This document shows positions 1-11,850 of a DNA stretch of 64,000 nucleotides, piece after piece. The notes beneath the pieces were generated by a model. It was not told the origin of the DNA and searched no databases. It saw only the letters and a program-made list of their open reading frames with translations. The stretch spans positions 124,001-188,000 of the forward strand of contig JAJKFH010002315.1 in assembly GCA_023333565.1 (NCBI GenBank), given 5' to 3'. How positions within the stretch are numbered: the first letter of the stretch is position 1; each line of letters opens with the position of its first letter. Made by a program: the position numbers and the translations under genes. This DNA is from Puffinus mauretanicus. Its lineage: Eukaryota; Chordata; Aves; Procellariiformes; Procellariidae.

Positions 1-3000
1 ACTTTTCAGTCAACATTGATCAAAACGACAGCTAACCACCCCTCTCTGGTTCAATCAGGGCTGATATTCTAACATCACGCTGCTCCCAAAGCACCCCAGA
101 CTTGGGCAGTCCTTTGGGAACCCGCACCCTCAGCACCCCACTCCCGCCCCAGGAGGGCAGAACCCGTAATGAAAGGTGATTGAGATGCTTCCCCCTCGTC
201 TCTCCCAAATCCAGTCCCTTCCTTGGATTACGGGACCGAAATTTTACAGAAGTTCACATACACGATAAAGTCCAGAAGTCTAATGCACATAAAAGGAACA
301 GGTGAAGAACTAATGAAGTTACCAACACAATTAATAGCTTTCATTGCACTGTTACGACTGCGTTATCTGCTGAATCCAAGAGGCACGTTTTGTTCTTTCC
401 CTCAGCTTCTTCGTATCTCGTTAAGCTCCACCGAAGCAGAAGCTGCCCAACACCACTGCATTTATCACAATTCGGATTTGTATTTGGAATACAAGACTTG
501 CATTAGAGAGAGTATTCCACAACCATTTTGACAGTCCTAAAGTCTACAGAATGACAAGGCTTAAAATAACACTAATATCATTTCCACTCAAATTTGTAAT
601 CCTTTAAGTCACTCAGTCTCCCCTGCTCCCCTTCACATTTTCCTCTTCCTCACCCTTTACAGCGACTTTCTCCTCTTCCCTCACAGCCCTTTCCTGAGCA
701 CCGAGTTAAATTCCACATCAGTGAAATTCCTTGGTAGATGTGAAATAAACTTTATTTACTTATTTAACCTTTGTTTACACCTCCTGTCTGGGCAAGTTTA
801 CTCAATCTACAAAGGTGGGACATTATCTGCAGCTTGTAGCCTGTGGTAATGGACAGAAACACCAGCACCAGAAGATCCCTTGGCTTGTTTTGAAACCAGA
901 GGAGCGCGGGAGCCTGCAGAGCCAGACGGGGGGGAAGCCGAGCCTGCGTCCGTCAGTGCCGCACCAGGTCCTGCGCACGTGCTCCACCACTTCGCCCGGA
1001 CCGCTCTGAGCAGCGGCTCCTAGCTCTAAGCCCCTGCCCTCCCCACACGCGCCGTGGGGCATCTACGCTTGAGAACAGCATTTTTTTCTATTTTTTTCTA
1101 TTTTTCTAATTTTTGCTATTGCACTTGCATGCCGCTATTTTCACTGCCCAAAACTAGCGAAGGACGGTAAGACTAAAATACTCTAAAGCCTGACACCAGT
1201 TACTCCATCCTGCTCTGCCAAAGCCCCTGCAGCCTGGCAGGTAAGCATGCATCAGCCATGCCAAGCGTCAGCGTTCCTCCCCACGACCCCACTCCTGCCA
1301 ACTGCGATGCCACAGGGAGTCGAGCAAGCCCGTAAATGGAAGGATCCCCACCTGGCGCAGTCCACCCCCTCGCTTTGTATTCAAGCATTAACTCAGCTTT
1401 CCAGCACCTGTCTCTGGAGAAGGGGAAGTGAACGCTTCCAGTGTCCAATGAGCCCAGATACCGATCAGACCACAACGCAACAAGGGGGAAAAAAGGAAAC
1501 ACAAAACAATTAATTCTTGGCTCCTTGTTTTAGCTCTAGGCAAAGGAAGGTGCATGGCAGAGCGAGAGGAGACTGGAACAGACGGAGGCTGGGACTTGCT
1601 CCAAGAGCCCCAGGGGCGACAGCGCTGGCTCCCAACCCCAGAAACACGGGGCTGCTCTCCAACAGGTGAGGGCTCAGTCAGCTCCCCGGGCAGAGGGAGC
1701 AAAGAAAGCTTCGCAGGTGAGATTTCTTTTGACTTTTCCGTGCCCAGGCCAAATGGCGAGAAGCCCCTTACAGAGGGAACGGGGCTAAGCTATCAAATCC
1801 CACTCCTGCGAGCGGGTCTCAATGCAGCCTCCCCCACACCTCCCCTCCAAAAGAGCAACGCTTTCCTGTGAGAGAACTTACAAAAGAGCCTCACAACTGC
1901 AGGGGTTTATTCTGCTCTTGGTGGGGTTTGTGATCCATCCAGCTGAATGCTTTCCCCTCCGATAAGATGACAACGTGGTCTGCGCACAAGACCTGCCTGC
2001 GCCACGTGCCATCAGGGTCTGCTCTGCACGGTGGCGGCGGGAGCGAGTGTGGGTGTTCGCCCAAGGAGACACAAAAGGCCTGGCTTGCCCTTCGAACGGA
2101 ATCCCGGCAGTGCATCGGCAGGTTAACCGTGCAATACAGAAATGTCTCGGTGATCTCACAGACTTCTGCCACTGAAAACACTTAAATCCCTGCTTTTACA
2201 GCACAGAAAAATCTCCATAAGATGAGCATTTTCAGGATGAACCCTTTAGCAGCTTTCTAAAAGGCATCTGGGGAACACGTGCATCCCCAGCAGCCACACC
2301 TCAGCTGGGACAACAGGAAGAAAAACTTAAGAAAACAAAAAGAAGGAAAACAAGTAGAGAGATGTGCACTGAGCCTGAATCTGCAGAAAGTGAACTGAGA
2401 GTCCCATAGGAAAGCTACCCTATAAGTCTGGTAGGAGGGCAACTGGATTACCTGTGCTCCCTTGTAAAACCAGCCCCAGGGATGGAAACCGACTATATGG
2501 GATGTCTGAAGGACCCAGACCAGTGCAGCTTAGACTAAAGCCCAACCTCTCCCAACATGACAGGCAGCCACATAAACAAACCTATGCAACACAGCATGCA
2601 AAAAACATTTTTTGGTTGATGAGAAAGTCAACTACATAACTGAAATTAAAGTGAACTGTCAAAATAGAAATAATTTCTCGCTCTTTAAAGAATTTCTCAA
2701 AGAACAAAAATAAGCAAACCCACAAATAAGTAAAACTGTTCGGTGGAAAAGAAAGAAACCTGTTCAACAACTGAACTAATGTATACACTGGTGTCAGCAA
2801 AGGAAGGAGCTGGAAGAGAATGACACGAGAAATCCCCCACTTCCACATCATAAGCAATCTGAACAGGAGGCTTGAAATCCAGTTTTCACTTCTAAAGGGA
2901 GCTTATTTCTTTCTCTTTGTCAAGGTGCAAAATAGAAAAGACACATGAAACTCTTGCCTAAATCATACTCAACTGTTAGTTGTGCCAGCGTGCTCCAGGG

Positions 3001-3139
3001 AGAATACAAGATCACTACGTACACACAATGACCATGACCAACACTTCTGAAAGTGGCAGAAGTCAGACAGGTCACCTTTACTACATGGAAAAAAATAAAA
3101 ATCTCTCAGTCATAAAATAGTCTGGAAGAACATGCAGCT
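1..3139. other. Non-coding sequence, no gene recognised
   Basis: I see no exon, RNA gene or recognisable transposon here. The only simple sequence is the T-rich tandem tract at 1081-1120. Short open frames occur in all phases, with no protein-like composition or family motif. A weak resemblance to the middle of a MIR-type SINE around 785-830 (gggcaagttt followed by a tctacaaagg-like stretch) is too short to call. The segment is probably intronic or intergenic. Confidence 0.6.
1081..1120. repeat. T-rich tandem repeat, 10-bp unit
   Basis: Two perfect head-to-tail copies of TTTTTTTCTA (1081-1090 and 1091-1100) are followed by a shortened third copy and a decayed fourth. This is a small minisatellite or slippage product. 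No function is indicated. Confidence 0.8.
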
Positions 3140-3520
3140 TTTTCAAGACTTGTAACTTCACCAGTGACGAGTGGCGTTCCAGTATTGGGACTGGGGCTGT
3201 TCATACCTTTGTCGGCAACATGGACAGTGGGGTTGAGTGCTCCCTCAGCAACTTTGCTGACAACAACATAAGAAGCACATGGACCTGTTGGAGCGAGTCC
3301 AGAGGAGGGCCACAAAGATGATCAGAGGGCTGGAGCACCTCTTCTATGAAGAAAGGCTGAAACAGTTGGGGTTGTTCAGCCTGGAGAAGGCTCCAGGGAG
3401 ACATTGCAGCAGCCTTCCAGTACCTGAAGGGGGCCTACAAGACAGCTGGAGTGGGACTTTTTACAAGGGCATGTGGTGATAGGACAAGGGGTAACAGTAC
3501 AGAGCCCAAAAGAGCTTTAA
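3140..3520 (+). mobile_element. CR1 LINE fragment, internally deleted
   Basis: This is a non-LTR retrotransposon remnant in sense orientation. Bases 3155-3270 match my memory of the CR1 reverse-transcriptase region around the catalytic FADD box. Here that box reads as Phe-Ala-Asp-Asn (about 3249-3260), so a catalytic aspartate is lost, and the frame is broken just upstream. At about 3270-3278 the match jumps several hundred bases downstream to the part beginning ggacctgttggagcgagtcc. It then runs through the blocks for 'feature the group, lead with an agaggagggcc motif' typical of CR1 to ggataggacaagggg-like sequence near 3495. The element is therefore 5'-truncated, internally deleted and lacks its 3' terminal repeats. 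It is a dead copy. The assignment rests on remembered consensus, not a search. Confidence 0.88.
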
Positions 3521-6500
3521 GAACAAAAAACACCACAAAATAACTGATTTAATTTTACCATACAGATGGGATCAGTAGATCCCATTACTTATGAAGCCCA
3601 ATTGCTCATCATGTAGAACATCCTAGTAATAACAATATACAGAAAGCAGCCATATGATTTTTCTTAGAGAAGAAAAAGGGGGCAACATGAGCAGAAGTTT
3701 AAGAGAAAATTCAACATGGTAAATAGCAAGTGGGTTAAAAAGAGCCAGAATAGACCTTAAATAGAAAGCTGTTCCTTGTTTTTCTTTCAAAATCAAAACC
3801 CCAGATGCAAAGCCATTTTTCTTTCAAAAGCAAAACCCCAACTGGGAAAGGCTTAATTAAGGCGGCCCTCTTCAAAGGTTTGTAGAAGAGACAACATGAA
3901 AAGGAGGAAAAGAAAAAGTTTAAGCTACAGGAAGGTATTGCTCTTCACTACGACACTCCTCTTGGAGCCCCCCAATGCCCCTCTTGCAGCCTGTGGCCAC
4001 CCAGGGCTGCAGGGGCTGAGGCCGGTCACTGTGCTGAGCCTGCCCGACGTGCCGGCAGGATCCGACCCACTGAGGGAATGTGCCGCGGCCGCTCCAGCAG
4101 CAGTCTGGCGGGCTCTGCCCCATGCAGACATGCCCCCGAACCACCTCAAAACACACTCAGCCCAAAGAAGCCCTGGGCTAGCGCTGGCCTCCTGCGGCCG
4201 CCCCTCCAGACCACAGAAAAGCTTCTGTCTGTCACGTCTTTTCCTTCTTTGCCTGTTCCCTCCCCCTACGCAGAGTGGAACTGTCATAGCACTGGATTCA
4301 AAGCCAAAGTGTCCCTCGTAACACAACCACCAAGGGGACAAAACTTCAGCGAGACCTTTCAGAGACTGGCGGAAGTCCGAGAAGATTTAGCAATATTCCT
4401 TGATCTTGCAGCCGAGCATGTCCAAATCCCTAACGTAGAGTGGCTGCCAAGAAACCTCACCGGGAAGCTTCATCTCATCACCCAGGGTGTTTCCTTTGAA
4501 CGACGTCCGTCTACAGCCCCTTCCTTCCTCCTGCTCTCCCCTCTGCCTAGCCGCAAGGCGGAGGTACCAGCTTCGCAAGTCAGACAAAGAATGAACTAAT
4601 TTACAAAACAAGTCTCTAATTTACAAACTCTCTTCCTCACCCCCACATCCCTTCCCTACCAGGCAGGGAGAAGCAGCAGGCATCCTGCCATTTGCTTGCA
4701 GGCAAGGTTTTAACTACTTGGGTAAATGAGGATAAGGAGATACCTCCAGGAAGCAGGGCCTAAAGGAATCATTGTATCATCCAGCCCGGCCTCCGGCGCA
4801 CCAAAGGCTGAATGACTGCGGCTCTTCATCAGCTCTACCCAAGAGGACCAGTCCAGAGGGAGGCCGAGAAGTAGTTTGCACACTTGTTCACAAGCCTGCA
4901 CGCTCTGCTTATCAATAAAAATAGGAAATACAAGATTTTCAAGCCATAGGTTACTACAGATATGTCCCTGTTAAAATGCTGAGGAATTTACAGATAGCTT
5001 TCCCACTAAAAATGAAAAAACCCAAAACCCCCAAAACAACTGAAGTGCATTTTAATATCCTTTTTACATTACTCTATACATTAGTTAGACGGAACAAGAG
5101 TGGTGAAACAGTACGCATGCAACATCCAGCGTGCTTCTTCTGCACCGCGAGCTCTCCCTGTGCCCGTGCCGTGCCCGTACAAACCGCGCCATCGGCAAAG
5201 CCGAGGCAGTAGACGCTGCTCGGCCCCGTGAGCAGGAGTCGCAGGTGAGGCCGGGCCAGCTCTAAAGGCTTTGACTGAACGCCATCCTGACACAGGAGCT
5301 CTGCTCCACTCCGCAGAAGTGGAGGAAGGAAAGGCCAGCAGTTTGCTCAAGTTCATTATGAACATGAAGAAAAGCTGAACTCGAACCCAGGTCTCCAGTA
5401 CCAAAAATGTTTGGCAGTTTTTCTCTCTCAGCTGAGCTCCTTTCCCATCTTGCACATGTGCTTTGGTAACAGCGATACACTGGCTGCTTGGGAGCCATGT
5501 CTCGGGGAAGGTCACACCCCGTAGGCCTTCTACTTACATGCTGGTACCTCCCCCCAACATACAGACGTGGGGTACTTTCTGACCATCAGGCTCATCCTAA
5601 ATGTCCTTCCCCTTATCCTCCATTTGATTCAGGTCCTTTCTTCTCAGTGATACCTTGAGCCAAACCATAGCAGGAGGCAGTGGAGGCTGGCCAGCCTGCA
5701 TTCGATCTTTCAGCTCCAAGGGGACATAAAACCAGCCGTTAAATCTTTGAAACCTGTCCAACCCATGACAGTAGCGTTTGGTAGACTACACAGCTCGTCT
5801 CTTGCCACAGATGATGCAAGACCCTTTCCTGGGCTCTCTGCAATCTGGACCTACCTCCGCATCAATACACCACCTCTTCAGACCTCAACCGAATCTTTTC
5901 ATTACCCCTAACTCTTAAGGGGATGTGATAAGTTAAAGACATTTTACAAATAACGTTTACTTAACTCTGTTGCCTATATCATTTCCTGACGTGGGCCACA
6001 CATTACCATAGATAATCCTATGGATAACTCTCCATCCTGTTTAAAATATCTCTGGTAGCAACAGCAAATGCTAGCATTAAAAGATACAGCCGGGAACAAG
6101 GTACTCAATTAAAATCTAATTTCAACACACCACAGAAAATGGGAATGAGAAGAAGATGAAAACTAACCCTGCGCGACTACATTTTTTCCAAGGACTACAG
6201 TACTGGAAAACAAATCAGCTTATCGGTATTTTGCACGGAGGCACACATAAGATACATGCACAGCTTGGACCTTTGGGGATCTTTGATCAGCTAGTTATTC
6301 AGGTAAAGCAGCACGCCCTCCTCCCCGCCTGCTCGCCCCACGCACGGGCACGTGCCCTCGGTGCCGCCGGGGCTGTAGGAAGTTTCACGAGTTTGCACAG
6401 CAAGAAGCAAAGAGGATCATCGGCAGACCTCTAGCAACCGTGGAAGAGCTGCTCTTAGCAGTGGTCACACGAGATGCAAAGTTCGACGCTCTGAAAGCGG

Positions 6501-9312
6501 AGCTGCAAACCAGTTCCCTTTCCTAAATGGGAGGGGATGATCTCAGCTGCTGCCACTGTCCTGCACTTGAATTGCAAGACTCAAGGCTGTGGCAGGCAGC
6601 CCTAGCCCTGCCCGAAAGCTGATGTGACAGCTCCGAATTCCCCGGAGGACCAAGGACGTAAGGGAATTTCCTGGGTGATATCACGCAGCAGCAGTAATTG
6701 CAGTTTTTACCCTCTGGTCTTCTGTAGCCACACACTGAGGCCCTGAAGACCTGACCAAAAATTGGAATTCAAGGGTCCCCTGGGTCTCACCACAGCCTCT
6801 TCAGGCAGGGAAATCGTGTGGTTGGCTATGTTAGTCATAAAATAAGATGAGCTTTCTTGTAGCAGCCTGAGTCAGAGGACAACCCTTGGGGCAGTCCTGA
6901 GTCTAAGATGCTCTGATGAGGGAGAAGCTGATGTATTGTGGACTGTCAAATCACTGGTACTGGGGTCCAAGATGACAGTGACCAATTTTCTTTTTAATCA
7001 TAAGCTGCAGTTGCCAGAATGACCCGTCACAGCCACAGCTCAGACTACATATCAAGCACTGCTGGCATTGTGAGCTTCTTGCAGAAATGAGACGTGGTAC
7101 AAGTCAGAAGCTGGCATACGTGCACTGCAAGCAACACAAGGAATAGCAGCCAGCTTTAGAAGATCAAGGAGGTCCAGACACAAGGCAGCTGCTGAAGAAC
7201 CACCTCAGAAAGATGCAAGGCAGAAGGCACCGGAATACACAGCGGGACAACCATCTGGTGACCCTGTGCACCAGAGATCATGGACCATAAATGCAACAAA
7301 ATTTCAGAAAAGTAGTAATAAAAAGCGAAAACGAAGCTAAAAGGAAGAGCAGGAAAAACTGTCAGAGCAAACCCACCACTGCCGGCTGTGCAGAGGAGCT
7401 TCCCACCACCCACCCTAGTTACTCACATGCTGTCCTGCACGCGGCAGGCGCTGAACGTGCCTAAAGAAACCTTTGGAGTAAAAGTACTGTTGGTCCAGAT
7501 CTCTTGCTGCTTTCGAGCTGCCTCCAGCAATGTGTTTGGGAGATCCCTATAGAGAAGGATGTCTGCTTTAGGAGGATTTGTGTTCTTTCAAACATTTAAA
7601 TTATAATCATCTATCTTACTTCAGTTTCCATTATTCACTGTACTAACTTCTCGTTTAAAGTCTCACTCAGATTAAAGTACGGAGAAAAGACAAATCTCAC
7701 TCTCACTTCTAAGCCCAGGGTGCCGCAGTACGGCGCTCTGTCCACTTCCTATCTCGCACACGGGCTTTCGTTCTGCTGGCACCCACGGGCACTGCGGAGC
7801 GGGAGGGCGGCAGCGGGACGGCGCAGTGTCCCGGCACTCTGCCCACGTCCCTCCCGCCCCAACACGGAGCCCGCGGCTGGGGACAGGGCTACTGCTCTCT
7901 GCACTGGGGAGCCGGCGTCGCAGCTGGCGCTTCCCAAACCCGCTCCCAGGCAAAGCTTCCCAAAACGGCGTGGGAGGGAGGCCGGGAGGGAGCGGTGCTC
8001 TGCCCACCCCTGCGGCAGCCCCAGGCCAGCTCCTTCCCCCCAGGGCCAGTACTGGCGGTCGTGGGCTGTCCCCCTGCCAGCTGGGCATCTGATGCAGGTT
8101 TACAAACACCATGCAATTCTGGCTTTTCAGGGCCGTATCCAGCCTACATGTGTGACTCTGGCAGGTCCACAATTGTTGCCTGGTAAGCAACCCCCAATGA
8201 CTTAAGATTCAACTACTTTCTCAGAAACATCAGCCAAGTATGAGCCTTTCTAAGCCTAAAAACAGCCCAGGTCCAGGATGATCCCACCTTTACTCAGGGC
8301 GACTGAATGGAAACCAGGAGCACAGTGGCACCTCTCAGGGACACAGACACCCTCAACCCCCTAACCACAGAGCAGCGTTATTCATCAGATGCCCCGTAGG
8401 CCAACATGATTCATGCCTCCCTCAAAACCAGCAACTTACCTAAGCCTCGGAACACACCTGCCACTAAATTAGGGAACACGTGTGGCTCCATTTGCTCCAG
8501 GGACAGACTTTCTGCTGTTCAGGAGACAGGAGAGGTATGAAGGAGCCACCCCAAAAGCAGCAGCACCAGGGAGCTACGGCTCGGAAAACTGAAAACAACC
8601 TCAGAAATCAAGCCAAAAAATCCTCCTTTCACATTCACTGGCCTCACAGCAAGGCCCGCAGTGAAACACGTATTTCATCCGGAAGTGTGACTGCAAAGGC
8701 AGAAGAGATGTCCCACCCGATCAGGCAACTATTAATAACGAGAACCTGGTATTTAGCACAGGAGGTACTAAAGCGGATGCATGTGCCACAGACGCTGGAT
8801 CTTCAGCCTCTTCTCCAAAGCGACAGAGAAGCTCCCATGCTCAGATCCCACCGTACAAACCAGATCACAGTATGGGATTTACCACGGGCTCAGAGGAACG
8901 TCTGGCCCCTGCTGTAGCTTGCTGGGAGAGAACAGAGGCTTAGGACGGACTGGAACATTTCTACCAAAGGATACGAGGAACTACACCTGAACTACCCACC
9001 CATCCGTGCTCCTTGGGCTCATGAGTTCCAAAGGCTTTGTTTTCCAAGAGACTCCAGAAAATTCAAAAGTAATGAAATGTGGGTAAAGGCAAACTCTGAA
9101 AACTTGCAAGAGATCTCAAACATGTCCTTTCCTAGCATATATCTCAGAGTAACACCAGTACACCGAGCAGCTCTACTTCTGCTGGGTAAGAACAAGTCAG
9201 TTAACTTCAGATGGCACCTTAGCAGAGCATGCAAAGAAATAAATACTCACTTAAATCAGAGGATGAATTATCTACCTGTACTTGATCTTGGGTCACTCGG
9301 CTCCACAGCGCC
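3521..9312. other. Non-coding sequence with GC-rich patch
   Basis: No gene is recognised. A small duplication lies at 3779-3840. A GC- and CpG-richer patch at about 7690-8090 could be a minor CpG island or a GC-biased segment, with no splice or coding signal that I trust. The 173-codon frame at 4078-4599 (+) has a short protein-like middle (about 4345-4500) but no family I know. I treat it as non-coding. Confidence 0.5.
3779..3840. repeat. Imperfect 25-bp direct duplication
   Basis: Copy one (3779-3803) and copy two (3816-3840) share 24 of 25 bases, beginning TTTTTCTTTC and ending AAAACCCCA, separated by 12 bases. It is a local duplication in A/C-rich DNA. No target-site or transposon hallmark is seen. 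Confidence 0.85.
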
Positions 9313-9410
9313 TGAATCTAGTTGAAGATGTCCCTGCTCATTGCAGGAGGGTTGGAGTAGATCACCTTTAAAAGTCCTTTCCAACCCAAACCATCCTGTG
9401 GTTCTATGAA
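9313..9410 (+). mobile_element. CR1 LINE 3' end, short truncated copy
   Basis: This is the terminal ~100 bases of a CR1 element in sense orientation. The sequence runs through tagttgaagatgtccctgct, then gggttggagtagatcacc, then the diagnostic tttccaacccaaaccat, and ends in ggttctatga. CR1 elements end in short ATTCTATGAT-like repeats rather than a poly(A) tail. This copy has one decayed unit. It is severely 5'-truncated, the usual state of avian CR1, and close to the remembered consensus, so it is younger than the LINE at 10.7-11.7 kb. Confidence 0.93.
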
Positions 9411-10699
9411 CGTACAACTGGAGAGTCACCCTGCTCCTGTGCAGACCTCCCTTTCCAGAGGGCCTGAACCTGCTGACACGAGCCACCACTGCTCGCAGGG
9501 AGTGTTTCTTTTCAAACCAGACTGTGCCAGGCGTGGCACAGATGGAAACCCTTTTTTTAGCAGTCTTCAGCTGTCAGATACAGCCCTTCTCAAAGCACTT
9601 ACGCTGCCCTGCACTTGCCCTTTCCACCAGCCCCCGGGCAGAGCCAGCACCGAGCCCCCGGCTTTCCAGCTGACACCAAGCCAGAACAAGCCCACCCCAC
9701 TCACCAGAAGCCACCGCTCTCCAGACTCTCCTCCTCTACCCCTTGGGCATCTCTAGGCACATCATCAAACCAAAACTCGCCAGCGTTTGCCCAGACGGCT
9801 GGGAGCCATGCAGCACAGACAGGCACCGATCAGGCACTGGTTTCGGAGGTAACAAGTTCTGGCCAGAGGGAGAAGGACCACTGGGATGCCTCTCCTCCAT
9901 TTTCCACCCACCCCAAGAGAAAGGTGCTGCGGGGAGCAACCAGCACATGCAGAAATGCTGTTGGCAGGCAGGTCTGACACCGATGGGGTCAGGCTCTTCC
10001 CAGCACTTGCCCTGGAGCATCTCCCCAGTGCCGACCGCCGCCTCTGCTCAGCCAGATCCTTCCCCACGCGATCCCATGCCAGGATTTAAACAAGGGAAAA
10101 GTGACCCTACACTAACCCACTCCTGTCCACCTTCCCTCCTGTCCTGTCCCAACAAAATGATCAGATCTACAGAGGCAAAAATATAACTATATCTGACAAA
10201 CATTTTTCATCATTGGGGCTATAGCTACTTTCACAATGAACAGTGCAAAATTTTCCAAATTACACTAAAATCATTTCTTCTCAGAAGGCGGCACACTGTA
10301 CAAACAGCAGAGCCTGGCAACCTCTCGCCACTATTAACCATTAATAGCTGAGCTTGCTCTGTTTACCAAAAGCCTGTGAAAATCTGACCTTCCCCTCTGC
10401 TGTCCCTCGCTCCCAGGTGGAGACCATTCACCTCAACTTTCAAGATACCTTCCCCCTTCCTATTTTCTCTTAATGTTTCATGATTTGAGCTAGTAATTAC
10501 AGCTGTCATCACCTCCCTGAGGAACTGGAGCAAGACAATTAGGCTCAGACTTCCCAGAGTTCACAGATGCATCTTGAGTTATACGTCCAGGCTTCTCCTG
10601 TTCAAGCATACGGTGCGTATAAACAGAAAACTTAACCAAGACCCCAAGACTAAATACCTCCATTTTCATCTAAAATACAGATGCTAGGGAAAAAAAAGC
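9411..10699. other. C-rich non-coding sequence
   Basis: The + strand is clearly richer in C than G across roughly 9.6-10.15 kb, giving spurious Pro/Ser/Arg-rich frames on both strands. No exon, repeat family or RNA is recognised. Confidence 0.5.
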
Positions 10700-11725
10700 A
10701 TGAAGGCCAGGACAACTAACAAGAAAGAGGTACAGTAATAGAGCTGGCATAATTAAGGAGGAAGCAAAACTTGAAAATTTAATGCATGAATATAAAAAGC
10801 TAGCAATTAGTTTACAGTTAAAAATAGCAAGTACATCTTAGACAGGTTCAACATCAGATATTCCTAACCATCCATCAGTTCATGAACTGTGTTGGGTATA
10901 GAACAGCAAATACAGTACCTGTATTAAAAAAGGGATGGGGAGACACTGCAGTGGGTTTTATTAGTTTTATCTCGTAACAAAGCCGTAAGTATTGTGAAGG
11001 GAAGAATAATTAAAGAGACAGCAATAAATGGAAACCAGGATAAAACATAAGGCAGGTTTATCGAAAACACATTGTGCAAACTAACCCAGTATCTTTCTTT
11101 ACTAAAATAACTGCCCCTTCTTCAATACCGTACCACGGGTAACTCAGCCAGAGAAGATGGGAACTAGCCAAGATTTTTAAAAGGCAGAAAACTAGGCCAA
11201 GAGAAGATGACACCAAAATGATTTAAAGACAATACTGCCCTGGATGGAGGTTATTTGGAAAGGCCTTGGGAGTCATCTTGCTAACTAACTTCACTGATGG
11301 CCTTGCTGCAAATCAGCAGAGACCACTGATACTTGATGAAATTAAATTGGGAAACACATCCAACACAGTGGAAGAGCAGAATATTACACAAGAAAAAGTT
11401 ATGATTTGAGGACTAGAATAACAAGAAAGGAACTAAATCCAAGAGTGTAACAGGAAAACTCTGAGTTTCTGCAGTAAATTCAGGGCTTACCAATCAGGAA
11501 TCATAAAGGAGGAGACGGACTGATGAGCTAGTCAGGATAGCAGAACCAAAGGGATGCAGCTGTGAAAGTGGCAAACATGATCTTAATATGTTGTTCAGGG
11601 TGTCTGTAGAGATAAGGAAGTAATAAACGGCATGCTAATAGCACTGCAAGACCTCAGCTGGAATTGCATGTACAACTGCGACCACATTACAGAAGAAATA
11701 ACTTAGCTGTGAACAGATGGAGGCG
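10700..11725 (+). mobile_element. Ancient CR1/L3-type LINE remnant
   Basis: About 1 kb of a strongly decayed non-LTR retrotransposon in sense orientation. Several blocks occur in the correct order for the reverse-transcriptase and downstream region: a gtacctgtattaaaaaaggg block (about 10915), an actaacccagtatctttctt block (about 11080), a ttggaaaggccttgggagtc block (about 11250), a gggaaacacatccaacacag block (about 11350), an accaaagggatgcagctgtg block (about 11545), and gacctcagctggaattg followed by accacattac (about 11650-11690). Frames are destroyed by many stops and indels. Divergence is far higher than for the CR1 ends elsewhere in the window, and the best match in memory is the family seen in turtles, so the insertion probably predates birds. 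The upstream boundary is approximate. Subfamily placement is inference. Confidence 0.8.
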
Positions 11726-11828
11726 GCAGCTAGCAGAGCGACCGCAAGAACGGATGTTCTCCAGCACAATACAGCACAAAACCAAATGGCTTTAACTGAG
11801 CCATACACATTCTGGCTGGAAGCCGGTG

Positions 11829-11850
11829 TGTGCACACGCGCGTGTGCACA
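11829..11850. repeat. Perfect 22-bp purine-pyrimidine palindrome
   Basis: TGTGCACACGC is followed immediately by its exact reverse complement, with strict purine/pyrimidine alternation throughout. This can extrude a cruciform or adopt Z-form DNA. It lies just past the old LINE. The next 20 bases (gaggacgtgcgcacc region) keep a related GTGC/GCAC flavour. Confidence 0.95.

Noticed and set aside
785..835. Possible MIR-like fragment
   Set aside because: Short and gapped. Not distinguishable from chance by eye.
4750..4805. Possible reverse-strand CR1 3' end (aatcattgtatcatccagcc)
   Set aside because: Only a short, loose resemblance. The next CR1 blocks do not follow.
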